Origin: Rhodopseudomonas palustris
Lineage (GTDB): Bacteria > Pseudomonadota > Alphaproteobacteria > Rhizobiales > Xanthobacteraceae
NCBI RefSeq assembly: GCF_003591005.1
Contig: NZ_QYYD01000007.1
Span: forward strand, 1-64,000
Reading direction: 5' to 3'
DNA length: 64,000 nucleotides
Part shown: positions 10,012 through 20,200 of the stretch, one piece after another
Numbering within the stretch: position 1 is the stretch's first letter
Layout of the letters: the number at the start of each line of letters is the position of its first letter
Program-made: the position numbers and the translations under genes
The notes under the pieces: model-generated
The model's database searches: none
What the model saw: only the letters and a program-made list of their open reading frames with translations
Told to the model about the DNA's origin: nothing

Positions 10012-10142
10012 ACACTGCGTTGGCTCGGTTTCTTCGGCTTCGGATTCCTCAGCCCCCAGCCCCCCGAGGCAGTCGAGACCGAGCCTGCGCAGCAGCCGAA
10101 TCCCCAACCTGGACCGACGAAAGTTGGTCCTTTTTGTTTTTC
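10012..10142 (+). ncRNA. candidate small RNA gene
   Basis: No protein gene lies on the plus strand here, yet the sequence folds as a discrete transcript. CTGCG (10015-10019) pairs with CGCAG (10088-10092). GGCTCGGTTTC (10022-10032) pairs with GAGACCGAGCC (10075-10085), with one G-U pair. CCTC/GAGG (10047-10050, 10066-10069) closes an inner hairpin. A strong intrinsic terminator follows at 10111-10141. The 5' end is not defined and may lie up to 150 bp upstream. I do not recognise 6S, SRP or tmRNA signatures. The rest of 9821-10183 shows nothing further. Confidence 0.55.
10111..10141 (+). terminator. intrinsic terminator of the candidate small RNA
   Basis: 8-bp stem GGACCGAC/GTTGGTCC with one G-U pair, closed by a GAAA tetraloop and followed by TTTTTGTTTTT. 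It is oriented plus, opposite to both neighbouring genes, so it cannot serve either of them. Confidence 0.85.
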
Positions 10143-10183
10143 GGTATGTGGGTGATGCAGCCCCAGCTGCGAGCGAAACGCCC

Positions 10184-10942
10184 TCAGCGTAAAGACGAGA
10201 ACGCCGCCCCAAGCATCGGGCCAGGCCGATCCCGACTGCCGTCCTGAACGTAGACGGCGGCCGCATCGACGCCCTCATGGGCGATATTCTCAAGCGGCAC
10301 CGACCAGCTGCCGGCCGCGCCGGTCCAGTCGCCGACCTTCAAGAGATTGCGGACGACGTTGTGATAGGTGACCTCGCGGCCGCGGTTCTCGCCGCGGTCG
10401 ATCGCAATCGACACCGCTTTGGACACCGCGCAGATCCACACCTCGCCCTGCTGGACGCTGGCGCCGTTCGGCGCCGCGGAGACCGAAACCTTGATCTCCT
10501 TGCCATTGACCGCCATCGTCACCGGCACTGTCATGATGCCGGCGCCGGTATGGGTGGTCTTGATGGCCTCCTCGATGCCGCTGCGGTTGCTGCCGACCAG
10601 ATGCGCCGAGCCGTTGACCACGACCTGCGGGGTGTAGACGTCGCGGTCGCCGCGCATCTGCGAGTACGCTTTCTGGCGCGCGCTGAAGCGAGCATCCGCC
10701 AGCGTATCCTTCCAGCCGAGATAGTCCCAGTAATCGATCGGCAGGCTCAGCGCGATCACCGAGGGGTCCTTGGCGAGATCGCCGATGATCTTGTCGGCCG
10801 GCGGGCACGACGAGCAGCCCTGCGAGGTGAAAAGCTCGACCACTGCGCGCGGCGCGCCAGCGGCCGACGCATGCGTCGTCGCGATCAGGGCGCATGCCGC
10901 GAAAGCGCCGGACCATCGCGAAAAGCCAGGAACTTGGATCAT
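10184..10942 (-). CDS. DUF1223 secreted thioredoxin-fold protein
   Basis: 252-residue exported protein of the DUF1223 family, starting at MIQVPGFSRW, which leads into a signal peptide ending around HASAAGA. The conserved FTSQGCSSCPPAD segment carries a CxxC pair in a thioredoxin-like fold, followed by the family blocks LPIDYWDYLGWKDTLAD and YTPQVVVNG. The function of the family is unknown. The CxxC suggests a thiol or metal role in the periplasm, which is inference. An upstream in-frame start exists but would bury the signal peptide. Confidence 0.85.
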   Translation of the reverse strand: MIQVPGFSRWSGAFAACALIATTHASAAGAPRAVVELFTSQGCSSCPPADKIIGDLAKDPSVIALSLPIDYWDYLGWKDTLADARFSARQKAYSQMRGDRDVYTPQVVVNGSAHLVGSNRSGIEEAIKTTHTGAGIMTVPVTMAVNGKEIKVSVSAAPNGASVQQGEVWICAVSKAVSIAIDRGENRGREVTYHNVVRNLLKVGDWTGAAGSWSVPLENIAHEGVDAAAVYVQDGSRDRPGPMLGAAFSSLR

Positions 10943-10995
10943 CGTCGCCTTTACCGGGAGCAGGCGACGGCTATGCGCCGCCGCTCGGGAGTGCC

Positions 10996-11033
10996 TTGAA
11001 AACCAAAAGGCGGCCCTTTGCATAGGCCGCCTT
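10996..11033 (-). terminator. intrinsic terminator after acnA
   Basis: 9-bp stem AAGGCGGCC/GGCCGCCTT read on the minus strand, followed by TTTTGGTTTTC, about 65 bp past the acnA stop. Confidence 0.85.
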
Positions 11034-11096
11034 CCGTTCACCCGCCACTCACTTCGCAGTGAGGCTTTTGTGCAACTTTGGTGGTGCGCTTGCGCC

Positions 11097-13814
<2,718 letters not shown>

Positions 13815-14030
13815 GTAAGGCGGTCCCAGGATTTTTCGTTGTCGATGGGCAGGCGGCGGGCCGACGCCAGAACGAGAAGCAGTTCGGCTTGCGAGCGTCG
13901 ATGGTGTGCTGCATCAAGTTCCGGCTTATAGAACCTTTCCAGATGCACCGCCAGTTCGACAATGACTAGCGGCGGCATCGTTTATGAGCAAGACGAACCC
14001 GCTGCGAGATAGCGAATAGGCGAGCGACGA

Positions 14031-14633
14031 ATGCGGCTGCGTGGACTGGGCCTGCGATGCATCCGAGGCGGCCGCGAGGTATTCGACGGATTGGGGTTCG
14101 AGGTCGCGGATGGCGAAGCGCTGGCGCTCGTCGGGCAGAACGGCGCGGGCAAGACCTCACTGCTGCGGCTGATCGCCGGCCTGCTGCAACCGGCCGCTGG
14201 TAGCATCACGCTCGACGGCGGCGAGGCCGACACGCCGGTCGCCGAGCAGGCGCATTATCTCGGCCACCGCGACGCGCTGAAGCCATCGCTCAGCGTCACG
14301 GAAAATCTGGCGTTCTGGCGCGAGTTCCTCGGCGGCGAGACCACGGATCTTGCGGCTACGATCGACGCGGTCGGGCTGGCCCATGCGGCGGAGCTGCCGG
14401 CCGCGTATCTGTCCGCGGGGCAAAGGCGTCGCCTGTCAATCGCCCGGCTCTTGGTGGTGCGCCGGCCGATCTGGCTGCTCGACGAGCCGACCTCGGCGCT
14501 CGACGCCAAGGGGCAGGAGCTGTTTGTCAGCCTGATGCAGCACCACCTCGCCGGCGGCGGCCTGATCGTCGCGGCGACGCATCTGCCGCTTGGAATCGCC
14601 GCGCGCGAAATGCGGATCGGGGGGCGGGTATGA
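14031..14633 (+). CDS. ccmA: heme exporter ATP-binding protein CcmA
   Basis: 200-residue ABC ATPase of the CcmABC(D) complex, which releases holo-CcmE during cytochrome c maturation. Walker A is [11 protein letters not shown], the signature [15 protein letters not shown] and Walker [11 protein letters not shown]. The order ccmA-ccmB-ccmC-ccmD-ccmG on one strand fixes the identity. Unusually, 250 bp with palindromic repeats separate its stop from ccmB, where the genes normally abut. Confidence 0.93.
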   Translation: MRLRGLGLRCIRGGREVFDGLGFEVADGEALALVGQNGAGKTSLLRLIAGLLQPAAGSITLDGGEADTPVAEQAHYLGHRDALKPSLSVTENLAFWREFLGGETTDLAATIDAVGLAHAAELPAAYLSAGQRRRLSIARLLVVRRPIWLLDEPTSALDAKGQELFVSLMQHHLAGGGLIVAATHLPLGIAAREMRIGGRV

Positions 14634-14680
14634 GTTCGTTTCGTCACGGGTTGATCACTTCGCCAATGCAGTGCCTGGGG

Positions 14681-14834
14681 ACCCCCACCCCCGACCCCTC
14701 CCCGCAAGGGGGAGGGGGGAAGAGGCGCCGTGCTCTGTCGCTGCGGGGTGATTCTTACTGCATCTCGACATCCACTCCCCTCGCGGCTCCTAGGCTCCCC
14801 TCCCCCTTGCGGGGAGGGGTCGGGGGTGGGGGTG
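14681..14834. repeat. dispersed GC-rich repeat pair, family E copy 1
   Basis: Two inverted copies of a unit containing CCCCTCCCCGCAAGGGGGAG-like hairpins and GGTCGGGGGTGGGGG tails, separated by about 75 bp. The whole forms a large potential stem-loop between ccmA and ccmB. Related elements are at 19302, 22297 and 63218. The remaining gap (14634-14680, 14835-14883) shows nothing else. Confidence 0.85.
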
Positions 14835-14883
14835 CTGCGGGGGATAGCGCCAGTGCAAATCCACGCGGCGCCGGAGCGCAGCC

Positions 14884-15552
14884 ATGACCGCCCTCAAAGC
14901 CATCATCCGCCGCGACATCGCGATCGCGCTCCGGGTTGGCGGCGGCGCGCTGATCGGGGTGCTGTTCTTTCTTACAGTCGTGGTGCTGATGCCGTTCGCG
15001 GTCGGGCCGGATCTGCAGCTGTTGCAGCGGCTCGGTCCGGCGATCCTGTGGCTCGGGGCGCTGCTCGCCAGCCTGCTGACGCTCGACCGGCTGTTCACTG
15101 CCGACGCCGAGGACGGCTCGCTCGATCTGATCGCGATGAGCCGCACACCCTTGGAACTGACCTGCGCCGCCAAGGCGCTGGCGCATTGGCTGGCGGCCGG
15201 GCTGCCGCTGATCGTTGCCACGCCGGTGCTCGGCCTGCTGCTCAATCTCGATGGCAGCGCGTCGCTGGCGGTGATGGCGACGTTGCTGGCCGGCACCCCG
15301 GCGCTGACCTTCACCGGCATGATCGGCGCCGCGCTGGCGGTGACGCTGCGCCGCGGCGGGCTGCTGCTCGCCGTGCTCGTGCTGCCGCTGGCGATTCCGG
15401 TGCTGATCTTCGGGGTCGCCGCCTCGCAGGCCGCGATTGTCGGCCCTGTCCCATTCGGCACGCCGTTCTCGATCCTGTGCGCGATCTCGCTGATGAGCCT
15501 GGTGATTGGCCCCTTCGCGGCCGCCGCCAGCCTGCGGCAAGGGTTGGATTAG
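14884..15552 (+). CDS. ccmB: heme exporter permease CcmB
   Basis: 222-residue inner-membrane protein with about six hydrophobic segments, the permease partner of CcmA. The start MTALKAIIRRDIAIALRVGG and the C-terminal GTPFSILCAISLMSLVIG are typical of CcmB. The length is normal and the frame intact. A second, degenerate copy of its last 35-40 codons lies at 16753-16872, beyond the inserted toxin-antitoxin genes. Confidence 0.93.
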   Translation: MTALKAIIRRDIAIALRVGGGALIGVLFFLTVVVLMPFAVGPDLQLLQRLGPAILWLGALLASLLTLDRLFTADAEDGSLDLIAMSRTPLELTCAAKALAHWLAAGLPLIVATPVLGLLLNLDGSASLAVMATLLAGTPALTFTGMIGAALAVTLRRGGLLLAVLVLPLAIPVLIFGVAASQAAIVGPVPFGTPFSILCAISLMSLVIGPFAAAASLRQGLD

Positions 15553-15588
15553 TCGTCGGCGGAACCACGCCGAGACCGCCGGCTTATC

Positions 15589-15634
15589 TTGTCTGAGAAA
15601 GAATTTTCTTATACTATTTCCATAGAAAGAGGAG
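15589..15634 (+). promoter_or_regulatory. promoter/operator and RBS of the Xre-RES module
   Basis: An AT-rich island in GC-rich DNA: TTGTCT at 15589-15594 and TATACT at 15610-15615 (15-bp spacing) form a plausible sigma-70 promoter. The near-palindrome AGAAAGAATTTTCT lies between them and is a candidate operator for autoregulation by the Xre protein. AGAGGAG at 15628-15634 is the ribosome site. Confidence 0.55.
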
Positions 15635-15641
15635 CGGAGAG

Positions 15642-16022
15642 ATGGTCGCTGTTTTAGATCGATCACCGGCTGCCCTTGATAAGGGGCGGGTGCTGACCAA
15701 GGCCACCCTCAAGGCGGCTGAGCGCCTCGGCCTGTCGCAAAAGGTATTGAGCAACGTCATTGGCCTATCGGAATCCGTGATCTCGCGGATGAAAAACGGC
15801 GACTACGTGCTCGGGGAAGGCAAAGCCTTCGAACTGGCGGCCTTGTTAGTCCGGCTGTACCGCTCGCTCGACGCCATCGTGGCCGGCGACGAAACCGCCG
15901 CGCGGGCATGGATGAAAGGCAATAACCTCGCGCTGCGCGGGGCGCCGATCGAGCTGATCCAGAGAATTCCAGGGCTATTTCATGTCGTCCAGTACCTGGA
16001 TACGCGACGCGCTCCGGTCTGA
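15642..16022 (+). CDS. Xre/MbcA/ParS-type antitoxin (DUF2384)
   Basis: 126-residue antitoxin with an N-terminal Xre-like helix-turn-helix (LGLSQKVLSNVIGLSESVIS, about residues 30-49) and a C-terminal toxin-binding domain with WMKGNNLALRGAPIELI near residues 90-106. This architecture belongs to the antitoxin of RES-domain toxin modules. It overlaps the toxin gene by 41 bp in another frame. An AT-rich promoter just upstream suggests autoregulated expression. The pair interrupts the ccm operon. Confidence 0.88.
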   Translation: MVAVLDRSPAALDKGRVLTKATLKAAERLGLSQKVLSNVIGLSESVISRMKNGDYVLGEGKAFELAALLVRLYRSLDAIVAGDETAARAWMKGNNLALRGAPIELIQRIPGLFHVVQYLDTRRAPV

Positions 16023-16746
16023 GTCGGCGCGGCTCTCGGGACGGTTCTGGCGCATCGTCGAGGCGCAGCATCAATCGGCGACAATGAAGCTGACCGACTC
16101 GCTCGAAGAGCAAACGCTGCTCGAAGACATCATCGAGGACACCAAGCCGCCAGTGCCGGCGGACTGCGATGGCCTCGACTTCCTGCTGATGACGCCGTTC
16201 CGCTACAGCGCAACCAATCCATGGGGCTCGCGGTTTCGGCGGCCCAATGCCGAAGCGGGCGTCTTCTATGCGTCCGCTCAGCCGTCGACGGCAATCGCCG
16301 AGGTGGTGTTTCACCGCCTCCAGTTCTTCGGCGAATCGCCCGCCACGCCGTGGCCACAGAACCCGGCCGAATACACCGCCTTCGCGGTCGAACTGGCCTC
16401 CGAGCGCGTGCTCGATCTCATCGCGCGGCCGCCGGACGATCTCGCGATGATCATGCATCTGCAGACCTATGCCGCCGGACAATCACTCAGCGAAGCGGCG
16501 CGCATCGCCGGGGCGGAGATCATCAAATATCCCTCGGTCCGCGACCCGCAGCGCGGCGCCAACGGCGCGGTGCTGTCGCCGCGAGCGTTCCGCAGCAAGG
16601 CCCCGGTCGACCGCCAGAGCTGGCGTATCCATCTCGACCGCAATGGGGCGCGCGCATTCTGCGAAGCGCCGCGCGCCTCGCTCGGCCTTGGCCGCGACGC
16701 CTTCAATGCCGATCCGCGCATGCATGGATTCGTCTGGGATCGCTGA
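15982..16746 (+). CDS. RES-domain toxin
   Basis: 254-residue RES-family protein. RES toxins such as MbcT and Xre-RES toxins degrade cellular NAD+ by glycohydrolase or phosphorolysis activity. Characteristic residues are visible: Arg in GRFWRI near the N-terminus, GSRFRRPNAEAGVFYAS, a Glu in TAIAEVVFHR, and a late Ser/Arg-bearing GANGAVLSPRAF. About 70 extra residues precede part of the core, as in longer RES proteins. Translation probably couples to the overlapping antitoxin gene. Confidence 0.87.
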   Translation: MSSSTWIRDALRSESARLSGRFWRIVEAQHQSATMKLTDSLEEQTLLEDIIEDTKPPVPADCDGLDFLLMTPFRYSATNPWGSRFRRPNAEAGVFYASAQPSTAIAEVVFHRLQFFGESPATPWPQNPAEYTAFAVELASERVLDLIARPPDDLAMIMHLQTYAAGQSLSEAARIAGAEIIKYPSVRDPQRGANGAVLSPRAFRSKAPVDRQSWRIHLDRNGARAFCEAPRASLGLGRDAFNADPRMHGFVWDR

Positions 16747-16752
16747 TGCGCG

Positions 16753-16872
16753 GCCGCTACTTTGGTTTGGCCCGTTTCGTTTGGCGCGCCGTTCTCGATC
16801 CTGTGCGCGATCGCGCTGATGCGCCTGGTGATCGGCCCGCTCGCCGCCGCTGCCGGCCTGCGGCAGGAATGA
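16753..16872 (+). pseudogene. ccmB: degenerate duplicate of the ccmB 3' end
   Basis: Begins within 10 bp of the RES stop codon. Read in the ccmB frame it gives VWPVSFGAPFSILCAIALM then RLVIGPLAAAAGLRQE and a stop, against VGPVPFGTPFSILCAISLM then SLVIGPFAAAASLRQGLD in intact CcmB. 26 consecutive bases are identical (16787-16812 versus 15461-15486), and the rest is about three-quarters identical. No start codon or upstream ccmB sequence accompanies it. It is either the tail of the resident ccmB allele displaced by incoming DNA or an old duplication. Confidence 0.85.
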
Positions 16873-16912
16873 GCCGCGCGGCGGCTCTTAGTATCGACCG
16901 GTGAACAAGACT

Positions 16913-17569
16913 CTAGTCGGGGCGCCCGACTTGCGGGGCCCATTTCCGCGTCGTCCGGCCTTTTTCGAAGACCGCGATGCTGTCGTAGAAATGCATCGAC
17001 AGCGTCGAACTGGTGAATGCTGTCGGCTGCATCTCTCCACGCGCGTGATCGGCGTTCAGTTCGTCGATCAAGTCCTTACAGTGCTCGATAAAACTGGCCT
17101 TGCGCCTGAGCCCGCCTTCATATTCATCCCAATAGGCGGTGTGCAGATCTTCGACGAAGTACACGCCGTTCCGGCTGATGCGAGGATAGAGAAAGTCGAA
17201 TGACGCCCTGATGTGAGACATCACGTGGCTGCCGTCATCCAGCACCGCATCGAACGGACCGAATTCGTCGATCAGGCTCTGCAGGAAGCCAACGTCGGAC
17301 TGGTCGCCGATACGGACTTCGATCTGATCCCCATCGCCAAATGCTCGACAGCGGCTGTCGATGTCGATGCCGACAATGCGGGCGTGCGGGCCGAAATAGC
17401 GCTTCCAGAGCTCCAGCGATCCGCCGCGGCCGCAGCCAATCTCCAGAAAAACAACATCGGAATTCACGAACTTGGAAAAGTGCCGCTCATAGGCCGGGAA
17501 ATAGTGCTTCCACTTGTGAACGATGCGGCCGTCATTGGTCAGGAAATCGCCCCAGAGCGGCATAAACAT
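16913..17569 (-). CDS. class I SAM-dependent methyltransferase (MycE-like)
   Basis: About 218 residues. The SAM-binding motif LEIGCGRGGSLELWKRYF and the following acidic strand end IVGIDIDSRC are clear, and FDAVLDDGSHVMSHI and GVYFVEDLHTAYW resemble the sugar or macrolide O-methyltransferase MycE / cephalosporin hydroxylase-like group. The substrate is unknown. The ATG with AAGGA upstream is chosen over a TTG 11 codons earlier. It runs against the ccm genes and sits between the ccmB remnant and ccmC, so it probably arrived with the insertion. The 180 bp to ccmC must hold promoters for both directions. Confidence 0.75.
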   Translation of the reverse strand: MFMPLWGDFLTNDGRIVHKWKHYFPAYERHFSKFVNSDVVFLEIGCGRGGSLELWKRYFGPHARIVGIDIDSRCRAFGDGDQIEVRIGDQSDVGFLQSLIDEFGPFDAVLDDGSHVMSHIRASFDFLYPRISRNGVYFVEDLHTAYWDEYEGGLRRKASFIEHCKDLIDELNADHARGEMQPTAFTSSTLSMHFYDSIAVFEKGRTTRKWAPQVGRPD

Positions 17570-17751
17570 CGATCCTTGCTGCGTTTTTTCAAAGAACAAC
17601 AAGCATTAGCCGCGCAATCTCGGCCGGTAAAGCGCTCAAAGCTCGCGGCGGGGGGCAGCCCGGCCTGCCGGGCCGCCGCTCCGATCAACTCGTTGCCCGA
17701 TCCCACGCGGCGTCATTGCCTGCGGCCCTCAGCCCCGATATCAGGAACGCC

Positions 17752-18486
17752 ATGACGCTGACCGAACTCGCCAATCCAACCCGGTTCCTGTCGCTGGCCG
17801 GCCGCCTGCTGCCATGGCTGGCCGGGCTGACGGCGCTGCTGCTCGGTGTCGGGCTGGTCCAGGCCATGCTGGCGCCGGACGATTACCAGCAGGGCGCCAC
17901 CGTCAAGATTATGTTCGTGCACGTGCCGAACGCCTGGCTGGCGATGTTCGTCTGGGGCGTGATGAGCGTCGCCTCGCTCGGCACGCTGGTGTGGCGGCAT
18001 CCGCTCGCCGACGTCGCCGCCAAGACCGCCGCCCCGATCGGCGCCGCCTTCACCTTCCTGGCGCTGCTGACCGGCTCACTGTGGGGCCGGCCGATGTGGG
18101 GCACCTATTGGGAATGGGACGCGCGGCTGACCTCGATGCTAATCCTGTTCCTGATGTATCTCGGCCTGATCGCGCTGTGGCGCTCGGTCGACGACCCGTC
18201 GCGCGCGGCGCGCGCCGCCGCGGTGCTGACGCTGGTCGGCGCCATCAACCTGCCGATCATCAAGTTCTCGGTCGACTGGTGGAACACGCTGCACCAGCCC
18301 GCCTCGGTGATGCGGATGGGCGGACCGGCGCTCGACAAATCCTTTCTGATCCCGCTCGTGGTGATGGCGATCGGCTTTTCGCTGCTGTTCGTCACCCTGC
18401 ATGTCGCGGCGATGCGCAACGAGATCCTGCGCCGCCGGGTGCGCTCGCTGCAGATGATGCAGGCCAGCCGGTCCGAGGCGGCGTGA
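17752..18486 (+). CDS. ccmC: heme exporter/handling protein CcmC
   Basis: 244-residue inner-membrane protein that delivers heme to CcmE. Six membrane segments are visible. The tryptophan-rich WWD-type motif is [18 protein letters not shown] (about residues 120-137), with conserved flanking histidines in [14 protein letters not shown] and [10 protein letters not shown]. The ATG at [12 protein letters not shown] is preferred over one 12 codons earlier. The stop overlaps the ccmD start (TGATG), indicating translational coupling. Confidence 0.94.
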   Translation: MTLTELANPTRFLSLAGRLLPWLAGLTALLLGVGLVQAMLAPDDYQQGATVKIMFVHVPNAWLAMFVWGVMSVASLGTLVWRHPLADVAAKTAAPIGAAFTFLALLTGSLWGRPMWGTYWEWDARLTSMLILFLMYLGLIALWRSVDDPSRAARAAAVLTLVGAINLPIIKFSVDWWNTLHQPASVMRMGGPALDKSFLIPLVVMAIGFSLLFVTLHVAAMRNEILRRRVRSLQMMQASRSEAA

Positions 18487-18662
18487 TGTTCGGACGCTAC
18501 GCGGAGTTCATCGTTTCGTCCTACGCGGCTACTCTTTTGGTGGTGCTACTGCTGATCGGCTGGGTGGTGATCGATTATCGCCGGCAGAAAGCGCGGCTGC
18601 GCGACCTCGAGGCCCGCGGCGCGACCCGGCGCTCCGGACGCAGCGCGACCGACATGTCCTGA
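18486..18662 (+). CDS. ccmD: heme exporter protein CcmD
   Basis: 58-residue single-span membrane protein. [20 protein letters not shown] leads into a hydrophobic helix and then the basic tail [15 protein letters not shown], the typical CcmD plan. CcmD stabilises the CcmABC-CcmE complex. Its ATG overlaps the ccmC stop, and it is followed after 10 bp by ccmG. Confidence 0.9.
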   Translation: MFGRYAEFIVSSYAATLLVVLLLIGWVVIDYRRQKARLRDLEARGATRRSGRSATDMS

Positions 18663-18672
18663 GCAGACCCGC

Positions 18673-19266
18673 ATGACCACGCCGCTCACCGATGCTCCTT
18701 CTCGCAAGCGCCGCTCCTGGCTGGTGGCGCTTCCGCTGCTGGTGTTTGCTGGGCTGGCGGTGTTGTTCTGGTTCAGGCTCGGCGACCGCGACATTGCGCG
18801 GATTCCTTCCGCGCTGATCGGCCGCGACGCGCCACAGACTGTGCTGCCGCCGCTCGACGAACTCGCCCGCGATGGCGCTGCGGTACCGGGCATTGCGCCG
18901 GCGCTATTTGCCGGCAAGGTCAGCGTCGTCAACGTCTGGGCATCGTGGTGCGTGCCCTGCCACGACGAGGCGCCGCTGCTCACCGCGCTCGGCGACGACA
19001 ACCGGATTCAGATCGTCGGCATCAACTACAAGGACAAGCCCGACAACGCCCGCCGCTTCCTCGGCCGCTACGGCAACCCGTTCGCCGCCGTCGGCGTCGA
19101 CGCCAATGGCCGCGCCGCGATCGACTGGGGCGTATACGGCGTGCCCGAGACCTTCGTGGTCGGCCGCGACGGCCGGATCGCTTACAAACTGGTCGGCCCG
19201 ATCACCCCGGACAATCTCGACAAGGTGCTGAAGCCCGAGATCGAAAAGGCGCTGGCGAAGTCCTAG
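18673..19266 (+). CDS. ccmG: thiol:disulfide interchange protein CcmG/DsbE
   Basis: 197-residue membrane-anchored periplasmic thioredoxin that reduces apocytochrome c or CcmH before heme attachment. There is an N-terminal anchor (WLVALPLLVFAGLAVLFWF), then the active site WCVPC with Cys93 and Cys96, the CcmG-specific GINYKDKPDNARRFL stretch, and the cis-proline loop GVPETFVV. It is the last gene of the ccmCDG group. ccmE, ccmF and ccmH are not in this window. Confidence 0.94.
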   Translation: MTTPLTDAPSRKRRSWLVALPLLVFAGLAVLFWFRLGDRDIARIPSALIGRDAPQTVLPPLDELARDGAAVPGIAPALFAGKVSVVNVWASWCVPCHDEAPLLTALGDDNRIQIVGINYKDKPDNARRFLGRYGNPFAAVGVDANGRAAIDWGVYGVPETFVVGRDGRIAYKLVGPITPDNLDKVLKPEIEKALAKS

Positions 19267-19301
19267 CCGCGTTCCTCCGCGGCCCCTCCCCGCCCGCCGC
19301 G

Positions 19302-19431
19302 CGCCCCCTCTCCCGCTTGCGGGAGAGGGTTGGGGTGAGGGCGACACAAACAGTGACTCAGCGACTCGTTGATAGGAGTGCCCTCACCCGGATCGCTACG
19401 CGATCCGACCTCCCCGCAAGCGGGGGAGGTT
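19302..19431. repeat. dispersed GC-rich repeat pair, family E copy 2
   Basis: Two half-elements, CCCTCTCCCGCTTGCGGGAG plus TTGGGGTGAGG and an inverted CCTCACCC plus CCTCCCCGCAAGCGGGGGAG, separated by about 40 bp, directly after ccmG. The hairpins could attenuate ccm read-through. Confidence 0.8.
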
Positions 19432-19461
19432 GCGCTGCGCCGCGGGGACAGGGCTCACCCC

Positions 19462-19487
19462 CGATAAATAATTACCAGCGTTTATCG
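19462..19487. promoter_or_regulatory. inverted repeat upstream of the HhH gene
   Basis: CGATAAA and TTTATCG with a 12-bp AT-rich spacer, 87 bp before the HhH start codon. It could be an operator or lie in the promoter. No regulator is identified. Confidence 0.3.
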
Positions 19488-19573
19488 CCGGTTCATTTGA
19501 CGGCCTTGGACCCGCCATGAATCGGCGGCTAGCTTGGTTCCGTGACTAACAACGTCCGTGGAGGACACCCCCG

Positions 19574-19939
19574 ATGCGTACTATCAAGCTGCGCCACCTC
19601 ACCCTTGCCCCGCTCGCCGCCGCGCTGGCCTTCGGCCTGCTCACCGGGGCCCCGGCAATGGCCCAGGGCACCCAGACCGCGCCATCCGGCACCATGGCGC
19701 CGCCGCCCAAGGCAGACACCAAGATGGCGCCCGCCAAGGCGGAGAAGACCGAACTTCTGGACATCAACTCGGCCACCGCCGAACAGCTCGACGCGCTGCC
19801 CGGAGTCGGTAAGGCCTACTCGGCCGCGATCATCAAGGGCCGCCCCTACAAGGGCAAGGACGAACTGGTGCACAAGAAGATCGTGCCGGAAAAGACTTAT
19901 AACGGCATCAAGGACAAGATCATCGCCAAGCAGAAGTAA
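19574..19939 (+). CDS. exported ComEA-like helix-hairpin-helix protein
   Basis: 121-residue secreted protein. The signal peptide is [21 protein letters not shown], a Pro/Ala/Lys-rich linker follows to about residue 55, and then a single ComEA-type HhH domain with [20 protein letters not shown] and the second hairpin [12 protein letters not shown]. ComEA binds double-stranded DNA in the periplasm during natural transformation. Many alphaproteobacteria carry such short HhH proteins whose role is untested, so DNA binding is inferred from the fold. Confidence 0.85.
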   Translation: MRTIKLRHLTLAPLAAALAFGLLTGAPAMAQGTQTAPSGTMAPPPKADTKMAPAKAEKTELLDINSATAEQLDALPGVGKAYSAAIIKGRPYKGKDELVHKKIVPEKTYNGIKDKIIAKQK

Positions 19940-19980
19940 GCGATGCGGCGTAGGGCGCCTGCCCCGAAGTACCACATCAT

Positions 19981-20047
19981 GCCCGGGCTTGACCCGGGCA
20001 TCCATCACCTGAAGAGGATGGATTGCCGGGTCAAGCCCGGCAATGAC
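19981..20047. repeat. dispersed palindromic repeat, family C copy 2
   Basis: Palindromes CCCGGGCTTGACCCGGGC and GCCGGGTCAAGCCCGGC joined by a GAAGAGGATGGA-type linker, ending in AATGAC. It lies just upstream of a family A element. Confidence 0.8.
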
Positions 20048-20088
20048 TTCTGGGAGATAGCGGGAAACAGCGAAGGCCCGCCCCGAGC

Positions 20089-20173
20089 CGTCATTGCGAG
20101 GAGGCGAAGCCGACGAAGCAATCCAGCTCCGTGCACTGCGCCTCTGGATTGCTTCGCTTCGCTCGCAATGACG
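20089..20173. repeat. dispersed palindromic repeat, family A copy 2
   Basis: Begins CGTCATTGCGAGGAGGCGAA and ends with the inverse TTCGCTTCGCTCGCAATGAC, with CAATCCAG/CTGGATTG inner arms. It lies between the convergent HhH and yciB genes, where it may act as a bidirectional transcript end. Confidence 0.85.
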
Positions 20174-20200
20174 GGGAGAGGGAGTCGGAAAAAATCGCCG

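Noticed and set aside
14681-14834. Repeats as a possible CRISPR array
   Set aside because: Only two inverted units with no regular spacers and no cas genes; the same element occurs singly elsewhere.
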